Below are positions 16,462 to 24,481 of a stretch of DNA of 64,000 nucleotides, piece by piece. Numbering within the stretch: position 1 is the stretch's first letter; each line of letters starts with the position of its first letter. Under the pieces are notes generated by a model. It did not search any database and was not told the DNA's origin. It was given only the letters and a program-made list of their open reading frames with translations. Position numbers and translations under genes: made by a program. The DNA comes from JAVBME01 sp031552765 (GTDB taxonomy: Bacteria > Bacillota > Negativicutes > Acidaminococcales > JAISLQ01), in NCBI GenBank assembly GCA_031552765.1, contig JAVBME010000019.1, positions 1 to 64,000 on the forward strand, written 5' to 3'.

Positions 16462-17302
16462 AGGCGCCGGCTGGGCGCGCCGGCTGAGCGGCCAGACCAA
16501 GCTGTGTTTGCTGGTCTTCCAGGCCATTTATGCGCTCAGTGTGGACAATCCGCGTTCTCTTTTGTACGGCCTCATGTTTTGTCTGCTGCTGCATGCGGCG
16601 GCGCGTACTCCGCTGGAGCGCTGGTACCTTTTGTCCTGCCTGATACTGCTGGGGCTGTGGGGGTCTATGCTAACGCAAGCCTTATTTTACGCGCAGCCTG
16701 ACCGTACGCTGCTCTTTACTTTGATAAGCCCTTATGCGCCTTTTTTCGGGCCGCTTACCGGCGGGGTGACGGTCTACCGGGAAGGCTTCAGTTACGGAGC
16801 CATCCAGGGTCTGCGTTCCGCCAGCATGTTCACTATGGGTTTGTTTGTCTGCTGGACATCTGATCCCAGGCAGTTGCTGAACGCGCTGATGGGCTGGCGC
16901 CTGCCGCCCCAGGTGTCCTTCATGGCGGTGACGGCGCTTAGGTTTTTGCCAGTACTGGCGGTCGAGACCGGGGAGATAGTGACGGCTTTTCGTTTACGTT
17001 CAGGCGCGTCCTACGGACGGTTTGGCCTGGTGCGCAACATGGCGAAGATCGTCAGCCCCCTGCTGGCCCGTTCTTTGCGGCGGGCGCAGGTGCTGTCGCT
17101 GTCTGTCTTGAGCCGCGGCTTTTTAGACGCCAAAGAGGGCAGGGGGGCGGAATGGCCAAGCGGGGAGAAGGCTTTTTCCCTGGCGGTACTGCTGGCCGGT
17201 TGTAACATCTTCCTGGCTAAGGCGCTGTACTGGGCCTTCGAACAGGGCATGTACCATGAAAACCTGCGCGTGGTGTATGATTTTGCCAGGCTGTATCTGT
17301 AA
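16430..17302 (+). CDS. ECF transporter transmembrane component EcfT
   Basis: 290 residues with about five membrane segments (for example LLYGLMFCLLLHAAA and WYLLSCLILLGLWGSML) and the cytoplasmic coupling-helix region LLARSLRRAQVLSLSVLSRGF. This carries the Ala-Arg-Ser/Gly-type motifs that bind the ATPases in EcfT proteins. It couples ATP hydrolysis in the preceding double ATPase to the S component. The start at ATG 16430 lies inside the end of the ATPase gene after GGAGGTGGCGGGC. Together with the two preceding genes it forms a complete dedicated (group I type) ECF module. Confidence 0.88.
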   Translation: MSVRRLWDGAEGAGWARRLSGQTKLCLLVFQAIYALSVDNPRSLLYGLMFCLLLHAAARTPLERWYLLSCLILLGLWGSMLTQALFYAQPDRTLLFTLISPYAPFFGPLTGGVTVYREGFSYGAIQGLRSASMFTMGLFVCWTSDPRQLLNALMGWRLPPQVSFMAVTALRFLPVLAVETGEIVTAFRLRSGASYGRFGLVRNMAKIVSPLLARSLRRAQVLSLSVLSRGFLDAKEGRGAEWPSGEKAFSLAVLLAGCNIFLAKALYWAFEQGMYHENLRVVYDFARLYL

Positions 17303-17325
17303 ATTTTCCAGTTGGGGTTTTTATT

Positions 17326-18165
17326 ATGTTAAAGATAGACAATATCGTAAAAGAGTTCTCCGGTTTCCGGGCGGTGGACGGCGTCAGTTTCAGCGTGGCC
17401 GAGGGGGAGGCATTTGCCCTGCTGGGGCCAAATGGCGCGGGCAAGACCACCTTGATACGCATGCTGACCACTCTGTCTTTGCCTACCTCCGGGCGGGCGG
17501 CGGTGGCCGGTTTCGACCTGGCTGGCCAGGCGCGGGAGATAAAAAAGCATATAGGCATAGTGCATCAGCGGATGAACATAGATAACGACCTGACGGCTGA
17601 AGAGAACCTTATTTTGCATGCGCGGCTGCACCGTATGGACAGAGACGAAGCCAGGGAGCGCATCGGCGAGCTGCTGGATTTTGTCGAGCTGTCCGGGCGC
17701 AAAAATCATGTGGTGCGCAATTTCTCCGGCGGCATGAAACGGCGGCTGATGATCGCCCGGGCTGTGCTGCACCGTCCGCGGCTGCTCTTTCTGGACGAGC
17801 CTACGGTGGGGCTCGACCCACAGGTGCGCCGGCGGATATGGGAACTGATCAGGCAGATGCACGGCCAGGGCATGACCCTGCTTTTGACGACCCATTATAT
17901 AGAAGAAGCCGAGCAGTTATGCCAGCGGGTGGCGATAATGGATAAAGGGAAACTGCTGGTGGTGGAAGCGCCGGGGGCGCTTTGCGTTCGCTATGGCCGT
18001 TATGTAGTGGAAGATTACAGTGCAGGCTATGCGCAGAAGTTTTTTGCTACCAGGCAGGAGGCGCTCTCTTACGCCGGCGGCTGTACCGGCAGTTCTTATG
18101 TGCGCAAGACCAGCCTTGAGGACGCCTTTGTGCAGCTTACAGGGCAAAAGGTGGAAGAGTTATGA
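17326..18165 (+). CDS. ABC-2-type transporter ATP-binding protein
   Basis: 279 residues. One ABC domain with Walker A GPNGAGKTT (34-42), signature FSGGMKRR (about 137-144), Walker B LLFLDEPTVGLDP and switch histidine in LLTTHYIEEAE, plus a short C-terminal domain. The family (DrrA/NodI-like) powers ABC-2 exporters. It overlaps the permease gene by 4 bases (ATGA). Why an exporter sits between the cobalt importer and cbiD is unclear. Export of excess corrinoid or a cobalt complex, or an importer variant, are both possible. Expression is presumably under the same riboswitch because no terminator is seen in between. Confidence 0.9.
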   Translation: MLKIDNIVKEFSGFRAVDGVSFSVAEGEAFALLGPNGAGKTTLIRMLTTLSLPTSGRAAVAGFDLAGQAREIKKHIGIVHQRMNIDNDLTAEENLILHARLHRMDRDEARERIGELLDFVELSGRKNHVVRNFSGGMKRRLMIARAVLHRPRLLFLDEPTVGLDPQVRRRIWELIRQMHGQGMTLLLTTHYIEEAEQLCQRVAIMDKGKLLVVEAPGALCVRYGRYVVEDYSAGYAQKFFATRQEALSYAGGCTGSSYVRKTSLEDAFVQLTGQKVEEL

Positions 18166-18890
18166 TAGGCGACGTACTGACAATTGCCTGGCGTGAACTT
18201 ACCGTGCTCCGGCGGCGGCTGGCGGTGTTTCTCTTCGCACGCATGATATCGCCGCTTCTCTACCTGGCGACTTTTGGCTTTGGCCTAGGCCGCAGCGTGC
18301 AACTGGCCGGCGGCGGCAGTTATCTCGATTTTGTCGTCAGCGGCATCATCGCCATGAATTCCATGCTGGTCTGCTTCAACGCCGTGGCTTCGCCTGTGTG
18401 CATGTCGCGCATATTATACATGACTTTTGATGAATACCAGACCGCGCCTATTTCCAATACTTCCTATGTATTGGGACAGGCTTTGGCGGCGGCGGTGCGC
18501 GGGCTAATATCTTCGGCCATCATCATCGCCATAGCCTGGCTGTTTGGCTGCCGCTTGCACGTGGACGGCTGGTATTTACTGGTTTTGACGGCAAATTGCC
18601 TGACCTTTTCCTTTGTCGGCGTGATTGCGGCCATGCTGGTCGATGGGCACGAAAACCTCAATACTTTTACGACTTATGTGATAACGCCGATGTCGTTTTT
18701 GTGCGGGACTTTTTTTCGCCTGGACAATTTTCCGCCGCTTTTGGCCAAGGCGGTGTATTTCCTGCCGCTGACCCCGGCCAGCTCCTCCCTGCGCGCTATC
18801 GGCGCCGGAGGAGAGGCCGCTGCGGCCGACTTATTGCTTTTAGCCGCTGGCCGCTTTTTGCGCCTGTCAGGCGGTAGCTTATGTACGTAA
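18162..18890 (+). CDS. ABC-2-type permease, C-terminus probably frameshifted
   Basis: 242 residues with about six membrane helices (LYLATFGFGLGRSV, YVLGQALAAAVRGLISSAII, LTANCLTFSFVGVIAAML, TYVITPMSFLCGTFF and others), the DrrB/NodJ-like ABC-2 fold. The last helix breaks off: the current frame ends in LLLLAAGRFLRLSGGSLCT, which is not a membrane segment. In the +1 frame the DNA reads LAAFCACQAVAYVRKK and stops at 18895-18897. Removing one base near 18845 would give LLLLALAAFCACQAVAYVRKK, a normal final helix with a basic tail. So either a recent single-base insertion or a sequencing error truncates it. Function is export with the preceding ATPase; the substrate is unknown. Confidence 0.8.
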   Translation: MIGDVLTIAWRELTVLRRRLAVFLFARMISPLLYLATFGFGLGRSVQLAGGGSYLDFVVSGIIAMNSMLVCFNAVASPVCMSRILYMTFDEYQTAPISNTSYVLGQALAAAVRGLISSAIIIAIAWLFGCRLHVDGWYLLVLTANCLTFSFVGVIAAMLVDGHENLNTFTTYVITPMSFLCGTFFRLDNFPPLLAKAVYFLPLTPASSSLRAIGAGGEAAAADLLLLAAGRFLRLSGGSLCT

Positions 18891-18912
18891 AAAATGATGG
18901 TACAGGTGGGTT

Positions 18913-20040
18913 ATGCAAGAAAATGCTTTTGTGGTGAAAAACGGAAAAAGACTGCGCTGCGGCTATACTACCGGCAGCTGCGCCACGGCGGCGGCGTCCG
19001 CGGCGGCTGAGCTGTTGCTGGGGCAACTGCCGGTAAATAGCGTAAGCATCCTCTTGCCGGGCGGCGAGCAAGCGGTTTTCACTGTCGGCGATATTGCCAT
19101 AGCTGAAAATGCTGCCAGCTGTTCGGTGGTAAAAGACGCCGGCGACGACCCGGACGTAACTGACGGCATCAAGATATTTGCCGAGTGCTTCCTGGGCGGC
19201 GAAGAACTCATGCTGTCCGGCGGGCCGGGTGTGGGTGTGGCTACTTGCCGCGGACTGCGCTGCCCGGAGGGCGAAGCGGCGATAAACCCTGTGCCGCGCC
19301 GCATGATAGTAGAAAATGTCGCGGCTGTCTGCCAAAGGCACGGCTACAGCCAAGGTATGCGCATCGTGATATCCGTGCCGGAAGGCGAGGCGGTGGCGCA
19401 AAAGACCTTTAACCCGCGCATCGGCATCAAGGGCGGGATATCCATCCTGGGCACTACCGGCATAGTGGAGCCGATGAGCGAAAAAGCGCTGGTGGACACG
19501 ATAAAGGTGCTGGTAGACAAACAGCAGGCGGCAAACCGGGAGAACATCCTGGTAGCGCCCGGCAATTACGGGCGCGATTACTGCCGGGAGCAACTGGGCC
19601 TTGATATAGCAAAAGCGGTGAAGTGCTCGAATTTTATCGGTGAGACGGTGGATTACCTTGTTTATAAAGGTTTTAAGCGCCTGCTGTTGGTCGGGCATGT
19701 CGGCAAGCTGATAAAAATCGCCGGCGGCATTATGAATACTCATTCGGCGGTAGCCGACTGCCGTATGGAGATACTGGCCGCTCACGCCGCCTGCCTGGGC
19801 GGCGGGCAAGAGCTGGCGCAAGGGTTGCTGGCCTGCCTGACTACCGACCAGGCGATAGAACTTTTGCAGGAGGCGGGGCTGTGCGAGGCGGTATTTGAAC
19901 AGGCGATGGGAAAAATGCTCTTTCATTTGCGGCAGCGGGCAAAAGGGGCTTTGGAAATAGGCGCCGTCATGTTTGGCGCCGAACGGCGTCTGATGTATGC
20001 CAGCCCGGGCGCGCGCGAGATTGCGCGATTTTTCAGATAA
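18913..20040 (+). CDS. cbiD: Cobalt-precorrin-5B C1-methyltransferase CbiD
   Basis: 375 residues. It methylates C1 of cobalt-precorrin-5B with S-adenosylmethionine in the anaerobic cobalamin pathway. CbiD hallmarks are visible: LRCGYTTGSCATAAA near the N-terminus, the KDAGDDPDVTDG block, GVGVATCRGL..P.GEAAINPVPR, and GGISILGTTGIVEPMSE. CbiD is unrelated to the other corrinoid methyltransferases. It is the first of nine nearly contiguous biosynthetic genes running to 26996. A weak ribosome site (AGGTGGG) precedes ATG 18913. There is no separate riboswitch, so B12 control probably comes from the element at 9432-9604. Confidence 0.95.
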   Translation: MQENAFVVKNGKRLRCGYTTGSCATAAASAAAELLLGQLPVNSVSILLPGGEQAVFTVGDIAIAENAASCSVVKDAGDDPDVTDGIKIFAECFLGGEELMLSGGPGVGVATCRGLRCPEGEAAINPVPRRMIVENVAAVCQRHGYSQGMRIVISVPEGEAVAQKTFNPRIGIKGGISILGTTGIVEPMSEKALVDTIKVLVDKQQAANRENILVAPGNYGRDYCREQLGLDIAKAVKCSNFIGETVDYLVYKGFKRLLLVGHVGKLIKIAGGIMNTHSAVADCRMEILAAHAACLGGGQELAQGLLACLTTDQAIELLQEAGLCEAVFEQAMGKMLFHLRQRAKGALEIGAVMFGAERRLMYASPGAREIARFFR

Positions 20041-20063
20041 AAAGCAAAACGGAGGTAGGAGCG

Positions 20064-20822
20064 ATGGTTTACTTTGTGGGAGCGGGGCCGGGAGCGCCCG
20101 ACCTGATAACGGTGAGGGGGAAAGAGATACTGGAACGGGCGGACGTCATCATTTACGCCGGTTCACTGGTCAACCCCAAGCTGCTCGAATACAAAAAAGA
20201 AGGCTGTGCAGTGTATGACAGCGCGGCCATGACGCTGGAAGAGGTGATAGCGGTAGTGCTGGCGGCGGAAAGCCAGGGGAAGATGACCGCGCGCCTGCAC
20301 ACGGGAGACCCGTCGCTGTACGGCGCCATACATGAGCAGATGGCGCTTTTGACGGAAAAAGGCATAGAATACGCAGTAGTGCCGGGCGTCAGCTCGTTCC
20401 TGGGCGCGGCCGCGTCGTTACAGGCGGAATTTACCCTGCCGGGTATCAGCCAGACGCTTATCGTGACGCGCATGGCCGGGCGCACGCCGGTACCGGAAAA
20501 AGAGGAAATAGCGCGTTTGGCCGCGCATAATGCTTCTATGGCGATATTTTTGAGTACAGGCATGCTGGAGCAACTGGCGGAAAGCCTGATCAAAGGCGGC
20601 TACACGGAGCAGACCAGGGCGGCTATAGTGTACAAAGCGACTTGGCCGGAGGAGAAGATAATCCGCACCTGTGTAGGCGATCTGGCGGCGGAGGCGGCAA
20701 AAGCGGGCATAAATAAAACCGCGCTGATTTTTGTCGGGGAGTTCTTGGGCGAAGAGTATGAGCGGTCATTGCTCTATCATCCGGCGTTTTCCCATGAATT
20801 TAGAACGGGGACAGGGGAATGA
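20064..20822 (+). CDS. cbiF: Cobalt-precorrin-4 C11-methyltransferase CbiF
   Basis: 252 residues, SAM-dependent tetrapyrrole methylase. VYFVGAGPGAPDLITVRG at the N-terminus and the RLHTGDPSLYGAIHEQ and VPGVSSFLGAAASLQAE motifs are diagnostic of CbiF/CobM, which methylates C11 of cobalt-precorrin-4. The ribosome site GGAGGTAGGAG precedes ATG. The 3' end overlaps cbiG by 4 bases (ATGA), so translation is coupled. Full length for the family. Confidence 0.95.
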   Translation: MVYFVGAGPGAPDLITVRGKEILERADVIIYAGSLVNPKLLEYKKEGCAVYDSAAMTLEEVIAVVLAAESQGKMTARLHTGDPSLYGAIHEQMALLTEKGIEYAVVPGVSSFLGAAASLQAEFTLPGISQTLIVTRMAGRTPVPEKEEIARLAAHNASMAIFLSTGMLEQLAESLIKGGYTEQTRAAIVYKATWPEEKIIRTCVGDLAAEAAKAGINKTALIFVGEFLGEEYERSLLYHPAFSHEFRTGTGE

Positions 20823-21811
20823 ACATAGCTTTCGCCGCTTTTTCCGGCCCCGGGCGGGCGCTGGCCCAAAAAATGTCTGGGCTGCTGGACGCCGAGTGCA
20901 TTTTTTATGATAAAGACAAGTCAACGGTCAAAGAGTGGCTGGCGGCGGAATTTGGCCGCGCGAACGCCTTTGTATTTGTCGGCGCTATCGGTATTGCCGT
21001 CAGGTATATCGCGCCTTTTATAGTGAGCAAGGATAAAGACCCGGCGGTGGTGGTTGTTGATGAGACCGGCCGCTTCGCCATACCGATACTGTCCGGGCAC
21101 CTGGGCGGCGGCAACGCTCTGGCGGCTGAAATTGCCGAAAAAATCGGCGCGACGCCGGTCATCACTACGGCGACCGACCTGTACGGCAAGTTTGCCGTAG
21201 ATGTCTGGAGCAGGGCCAATGGCTGCGTTATCGATAATGTCGGCGGTATAAAGCATGTCTCCGCCGCCATCTTGCGCGATGAGACAGTCGGTTTTTGCAG
21301 TGATTTTGCCGGGGACGGGGCGCTGCCGGAGGGACTGTGTGCAGCCGAGGGCGGGCCGCTGGGCATTTATCTCACGCTTGATGTGAACAAAACCCCTTTT
21401 GAGCTGACGCTCAAAGTAATGCCGAAAGTACTGGCGCTGGGCGTGGGCTGCAAAAAGGGGACGGCAAGCGAAGCGCTGGAAGCTTTTGTCTTGCAGATGC
21501 TTGGCGCCGCAGGGTTGTCGATAAAAGCGGTGCGCAGTATCGCTTCGATAGATTTAAAGAAAAACGAACGTTGTATATTGGACCTAGCGGAAAAGTACCG
21601 CTTGCCGTTTGTCACCTATACAAGCGGGGAATTGGCGGCAGTGCCCGGCGATTTTGCTTCGTCGGATTTTGTAAAATCGGTCGCGGGCGTCGGCAATGTG
21701 TGCGAGCGGGCGGCGGTGGCGCAAAGCGGCGGACGGCTGCTGGTCGGAAAGACTACCGGCGGCGGCATGGCCCTGGCGGTAGCTGAGGAGGATTGGAGGT
21801 ATGCATTTTGA
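20819..21811 (+). CDS. cbiG: Cobalt-precorrin-5A hydrolase CbiG
   Basis: 330 residues. CbiG opens the ring A lactone and releases acetaldehyde in the anaerobic pathway. The N-terminal domain contains FVFVGAIGIAVRYIAPF and PILSGHLGGGNALA, and the C-terminal domain LALGVGCKKGT and KSVAGVGNVCERAAV, covering the N-, middle and C-terminal CbiG regions. It starts in the ATGA overlap with cbiF. Its last codons contain the ribosome site GGAGG used by cbiH, so the genes are coupled. Full length. Confidence 0.94.
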   Translation: MNIAFAAFSGPGRALAQKMSGLLDAECIFYDKDKSTVKEWLAAEFGRANAFVFVGAIGIAVRYIAPFIVSKDKDPAVVVVDETGRFAIPILSGHLGGGNALAAEIAEKIGATPVITTATDLYGKFAVDVWSRANGCVIDNVGGIKHVSAAILRDETVGFCSDFAGDGALPEGLCAAEGGPLGIYLTLDVNKTPFELTLKVMPKVLALGVGCKKGTASEALEAFVLQMLGAAGLSIKAVRSIASIDLKKNERCILDLAEKYRLPFVTYTSGELAAVPGDFASSDFVKSVAGVGNVCERAAVAQSGGRLLVGKTTGGGMALAVAEEDWRYAF

Positions 21812-22536
21812 AAATAGATGTAGTAGGCATCGGGCCAGGCGGCGGGGAGTTTTTGACGCCGCAGGCCAGGGAAGCTATTTTAGCGGCGGATGTGGTTGTC
21901 GGCTATGCTGTTTATATAAACCTTGTCAAAGACCTTTTGGCCGGTAAAGAAGTGGTAGCAAACGGCATGAGGCGCGAAGTAGAGCGTTGCCGGGCGGCGC
22001 TTTCAGAAGCGCTCAAGGGCAAGAAAGTCGCGCTGGTATGCAGCGGCGACGCCGGCGTATATGGTATGTCCGGCATAATGTTCGAAGTAGCGGAAGGCTC
22101 GCCCGGGGTTGAGATAAACGTAGTGCCGGGCATTACCGCAGCCTGTTCCGCCGCGGCGGCGCTGGGCGCGCCCTTGATGCACGACTTTGCGGTCATTTCC
22201 CTTAGCGACCTCTTAACGCCCTGGGAAAAGATAGAAAAACGGCTGGCAGTGGCGGCGGAGGCGGATTTCGCAGTTTGCCTCTACAACCCGAAAAGCAGGG
22301 GGCGCAGCGGCCATCTGGCCAAGGCAGTGGACGTCCTGCTACGCCATAAAGAGGCGGGCACCTTGTGCGGCTATGCCAAAAATACCGGACGGGAAGGCGA
22401 GGCGACGGATATCTGCCGTCTCGATGAGCTGCCGGAGCAGGATATCGATATGTTTACAACCGTGATAATCGGCAACAGCCAGACGAAAAATATCGGCGGC
22501 CGGCTGGTCACGCCGCGGGGATATAAGAGCGTATGA
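21808..22536 (+). CDS. cbiH: Cobalt-precorrin-3B C17-methyltransferase CbiH
   Basis: 242 residues in the tetrapyrrole methylase family. Motifs are VVGIGPGGGEFLTPQAR (SAM-binding start), LVCSGDAGVYGMSGI, and VVPGITAACSAAAALGAPL. CbiH adds the C17 methyl group and drives ring contraction. I prefer TTG 21808 as start: it follows GGAGG with 8-base spacing and gives MKIDVVGIGPGG, the normal family N-terminus. An in-frame TTG at 21793 lies in the ribosome-site region. It overlaps the end of cbiG by 4 bases, and the end of this gene overlaps cbiJ (ATGA). Confidence 0.93.
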   Translation: MKIDVVGIGPGGGEFLTPQAREAILAADVVVGYAVYINLVKDLLAGKEVVANGMRREVERCRAALSEALKGKKVALVCSGDAGVYGMSGIMFEVAEGSPGVEINVVPGITAACSAAAALGAPLMHDFAVISLSDLLTPWEKIEKRLAVAAEADFAVCLYNPKSRGRSGHLAKAVDVLLRHKEAGTLCGYAKNTGREGEATDICRLDELPEQDIDMFTTVIIGNSQTKNIGGRLVTPRGYKSV

Positions 22537-23297
22537 AAACAGCCGTTTTTGCCGGTACGTACGAAGGGCGGCTGCTGTGCGAGCGGCTGAGCGCTGAAAA
22601 AATAGAAGCCTGCGCTTATGTGGCGAGCTCTTACGGCGTTGGTTTATTGGCCGGACTGGCTGGGATAAATGTGGTCAGCGGGCGGCTGGACGAAGGCGAG
22701 ATAGCCGAGGCAATAGCTAAAGAAGGGTTTGCGCTGGTGGTGGACGCCACTCATCCTTACGCCCGGGAAGTGACGCTTAATATCCGCTCGGCCTGCCGGC
22801 GCACAGGCTCGGCTTATGTGCGCTTTTTGCGCGGGGAGGATAGCTACAGCGGCGTAATACATGCCGGCGACACGCTGGAAGCGGCGGAGAAGCTGGCAGG
22901 CACAACCGGCAATATACTGCTGACGACCGGCAGCAAAGAACTGGCGATTTTCTGCCGCCAGCCCGGACTGCGGGAGCGGTTGTTCGCGCGCGTGCTGCCG
23001 GTTGCGGAGGTCATAGAACATTGTTATAGCCTTGGCCTGTCCGGCCGGCAGATCATAGCCATGCAGGGGCCGTTTTCCCAAGAGATGAATGTAGCTATGC
23101 TCAAAGAGTTCTCCTGCCGCTGGCTGGTTACCAAAAATACCGGCGAAGCCGGCGGCGTGGCGGCGAAAATTGCCGCGGCACAAGAGGCGGGAGTAGAGGC
23201 ACTGCTCATCGGGCGGCCGCTTAAAGAAGACGGCTATGGCCTCGAAGAAGTGTTGGTCATGATAAGGGAGTTGGCGGAGAGGGGGAAAGCTTTGTGA
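22533..23297 (+). CDS. cbiJ: Cobalt-precorrin-6A reductase CbiJ
   Basis: 254 residues. It is an NAD(P)H-dependent reductase acting on cobalt-precorrin-6A. CbiJ/CobK features include AVFAGTYEGRLLCERL at the N-terminus, LVVDATHPYAREVTLNI, LLTTGSKELAIF, AMQGPFSQEMNVAML and LVTKNTGEAGGV. It starts in an ATGA overlap with cbiH and ends in a GTGA overlap with the next gene, so it is embedded in a translationally coupled string. Length is normal. Confidence 0.93.
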   Translation: MKTAVFAGTYEGRLLCERLSAEKIEACAYVASSYGVGLLAGLAGINVVSGRLDEGEIAEAIAKEGFALVVDATHPYAREVTLNIRSACRRTGSAYVRFLRGEDSYSGVIHAGDTLEAAEKLAGTTGNILLTTGSKELAIFCRQPGLRERLFARVLPVAEVIEHCYSLGLSGRQIIAMQGPFSQEMNVAMLKEFSCRWLVTKNTGEAGGVAAKIAAAQEAGVEALLIGRPLKEDGYGLEEVLVMIRELAERGKAL

Positions 23298-24481
23298 AAG
23301 TATGTATAGTAGGGGCCGGACCTGGCGCGGAAAGCGCCCTGACGCTGGCGGCCAGGGAAAGGATCAAAGCCGCCGGGCTTGTCGTGACGACTAGACGCCT
23401 GACGGAGCAACTGGGGAGCCTTAATGCCAACACTGTTTGCCGGGAGGTAGGCCAACTAGCTGCTTTTATCAAAGAGCAGGCCGGGAAAACAGGGGAAGTC
23501 TGCGTACTGGCTTCCGGCGATGTGGGATTTTTCAGTGTGGCCTCTCAGTTGAAACGTGAATTGGATAGTTGCGAGGTAGAGTGCTTGCCCGGCCTGAGCA
23601 GCTTGCAGTATTTGGCGGCAAAAGCAGGCTTTTCCTATGAAGATGTGAAGGTAGCCAGTGTGCACGGCCGCACAGGCTGCATAATACCGCTGGTCGCTTA
23701 TAACCGCAAAACTTTTTTCCTCACCGGCGGCCGGGTAAAAGCGCACGACGTCATAGCGCAGCTGCTTGCGGCCGGCTTAAACGACGTAACGGTCACTGTG
23801 GGTGAAAACCTGTCCGCTGCTACTGAGCGGGTAGTTAGCGGACGGGCCGGGGAACTGCTGGGCCTGGTCTTTGACGATTTGGCGGCTATGTTTGTGCAAA
23901 ATGATAATTTTGCCCGTCATTATCAGCAAATACGGGATAAAGACATGATCCGAGGCAATACGCCTATGACCAAGGAAGCAGTGCGCACGCTGTCGGTGGC
24001 GGCGCTTGATATAAAGCCGGCTGACCGGGTGGCGGATATCGGCGCAGGTACCGGATCGGTGGCGGTGGCTATGGCGAGAGCCGCCTATGAAGGCAGCGTG
24101 CTGGCTATCGAGAGGTCGCCTGAGGCGGTGGAGCTGATAAAGCGCAACCGGGAAAAGTTTGGCGCTTACAATGTGATTGTGCGCCAGGCGACCGCGCCGG
24201 CCGGTTTGGCTGGCGAACTCTTCGACAAGGCGTTTGTCGGCGGCAGCGCCGGCAATATGGAGGAGATAGTGAGCACACTTGTGCGGGAAAACGGCTGCAC
24301 AAAAATAGTAGTGAACGCCATCACTTTGGAGACTTTGCAGGAAGCGCAGGCGGCTTTTAAAAAAGAAGAAATGGCCGTAGAAATATCTTGCATTAACAGC
24401 GCTCACGCGGAGCATGTCGGCTCCTACCACATGATGAAAGCGGACAACCCTGTATATATAATCGCGGGAGAAAAAGCATGA
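23294..24481 (+). CDS. cbiET: Fused cobalt-precorrin-7 C5- / -6B C15-methyltransferase CbiET
   Basis: 395 residues, a two-domain fusion (CobL-like). The N-terminal half (about 1-200) is the CbiE tetrapyrrole methylase with VCIVGAGPGAESALTLAARE and VLASGDVGFFSVASQL. The C-terminal half (about 210-395) is CbiT with a Rossmann SAM motif VADIGAGTGSVAVAMA and AFVGGSAGNMEEIV. Together they methylate C5 and C15 and remove the ring C acetate carboxyl group. In many anaerobes these are separate genes; the fusion is common but worth noting. The start is GTG 23294 behind GGAGAGGGGG. Confidence 0.94.
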   Translation: MKVCIVGAGPGAESALTLAARERIKAAGLVVTTRRLTEQLGSLNANTVCREVGQLAAFIKEQAGKTGEVCVLASGDVGFFSVASQLKRELDSCEVECLPGLSSLQYLAAKAGFSYEDVKVASVHGRTGCIIPLVAYNRKTFFLTGGRVKAHDVIAQLLAAGLNDVTVTVGENLSAATERVVSGRAGELLGLVFDDLAAMFVQNDNFARHYQQIRDKDMIRGNTPMTKEAVRTLSVAALDIKPADRVADIGAGTGSVAVAMARAAYEGSVLAIERSPEAVELIKRNREKFGAYNVIVRQATAPAGLAGELFDKAFVGGSAGNMEEIVSTLVRENGCTKIVVNAITLETLQEAQAAFKKEEMAVEISCINSAHAEHVGSYHMMKADNPVYIIAGEKA

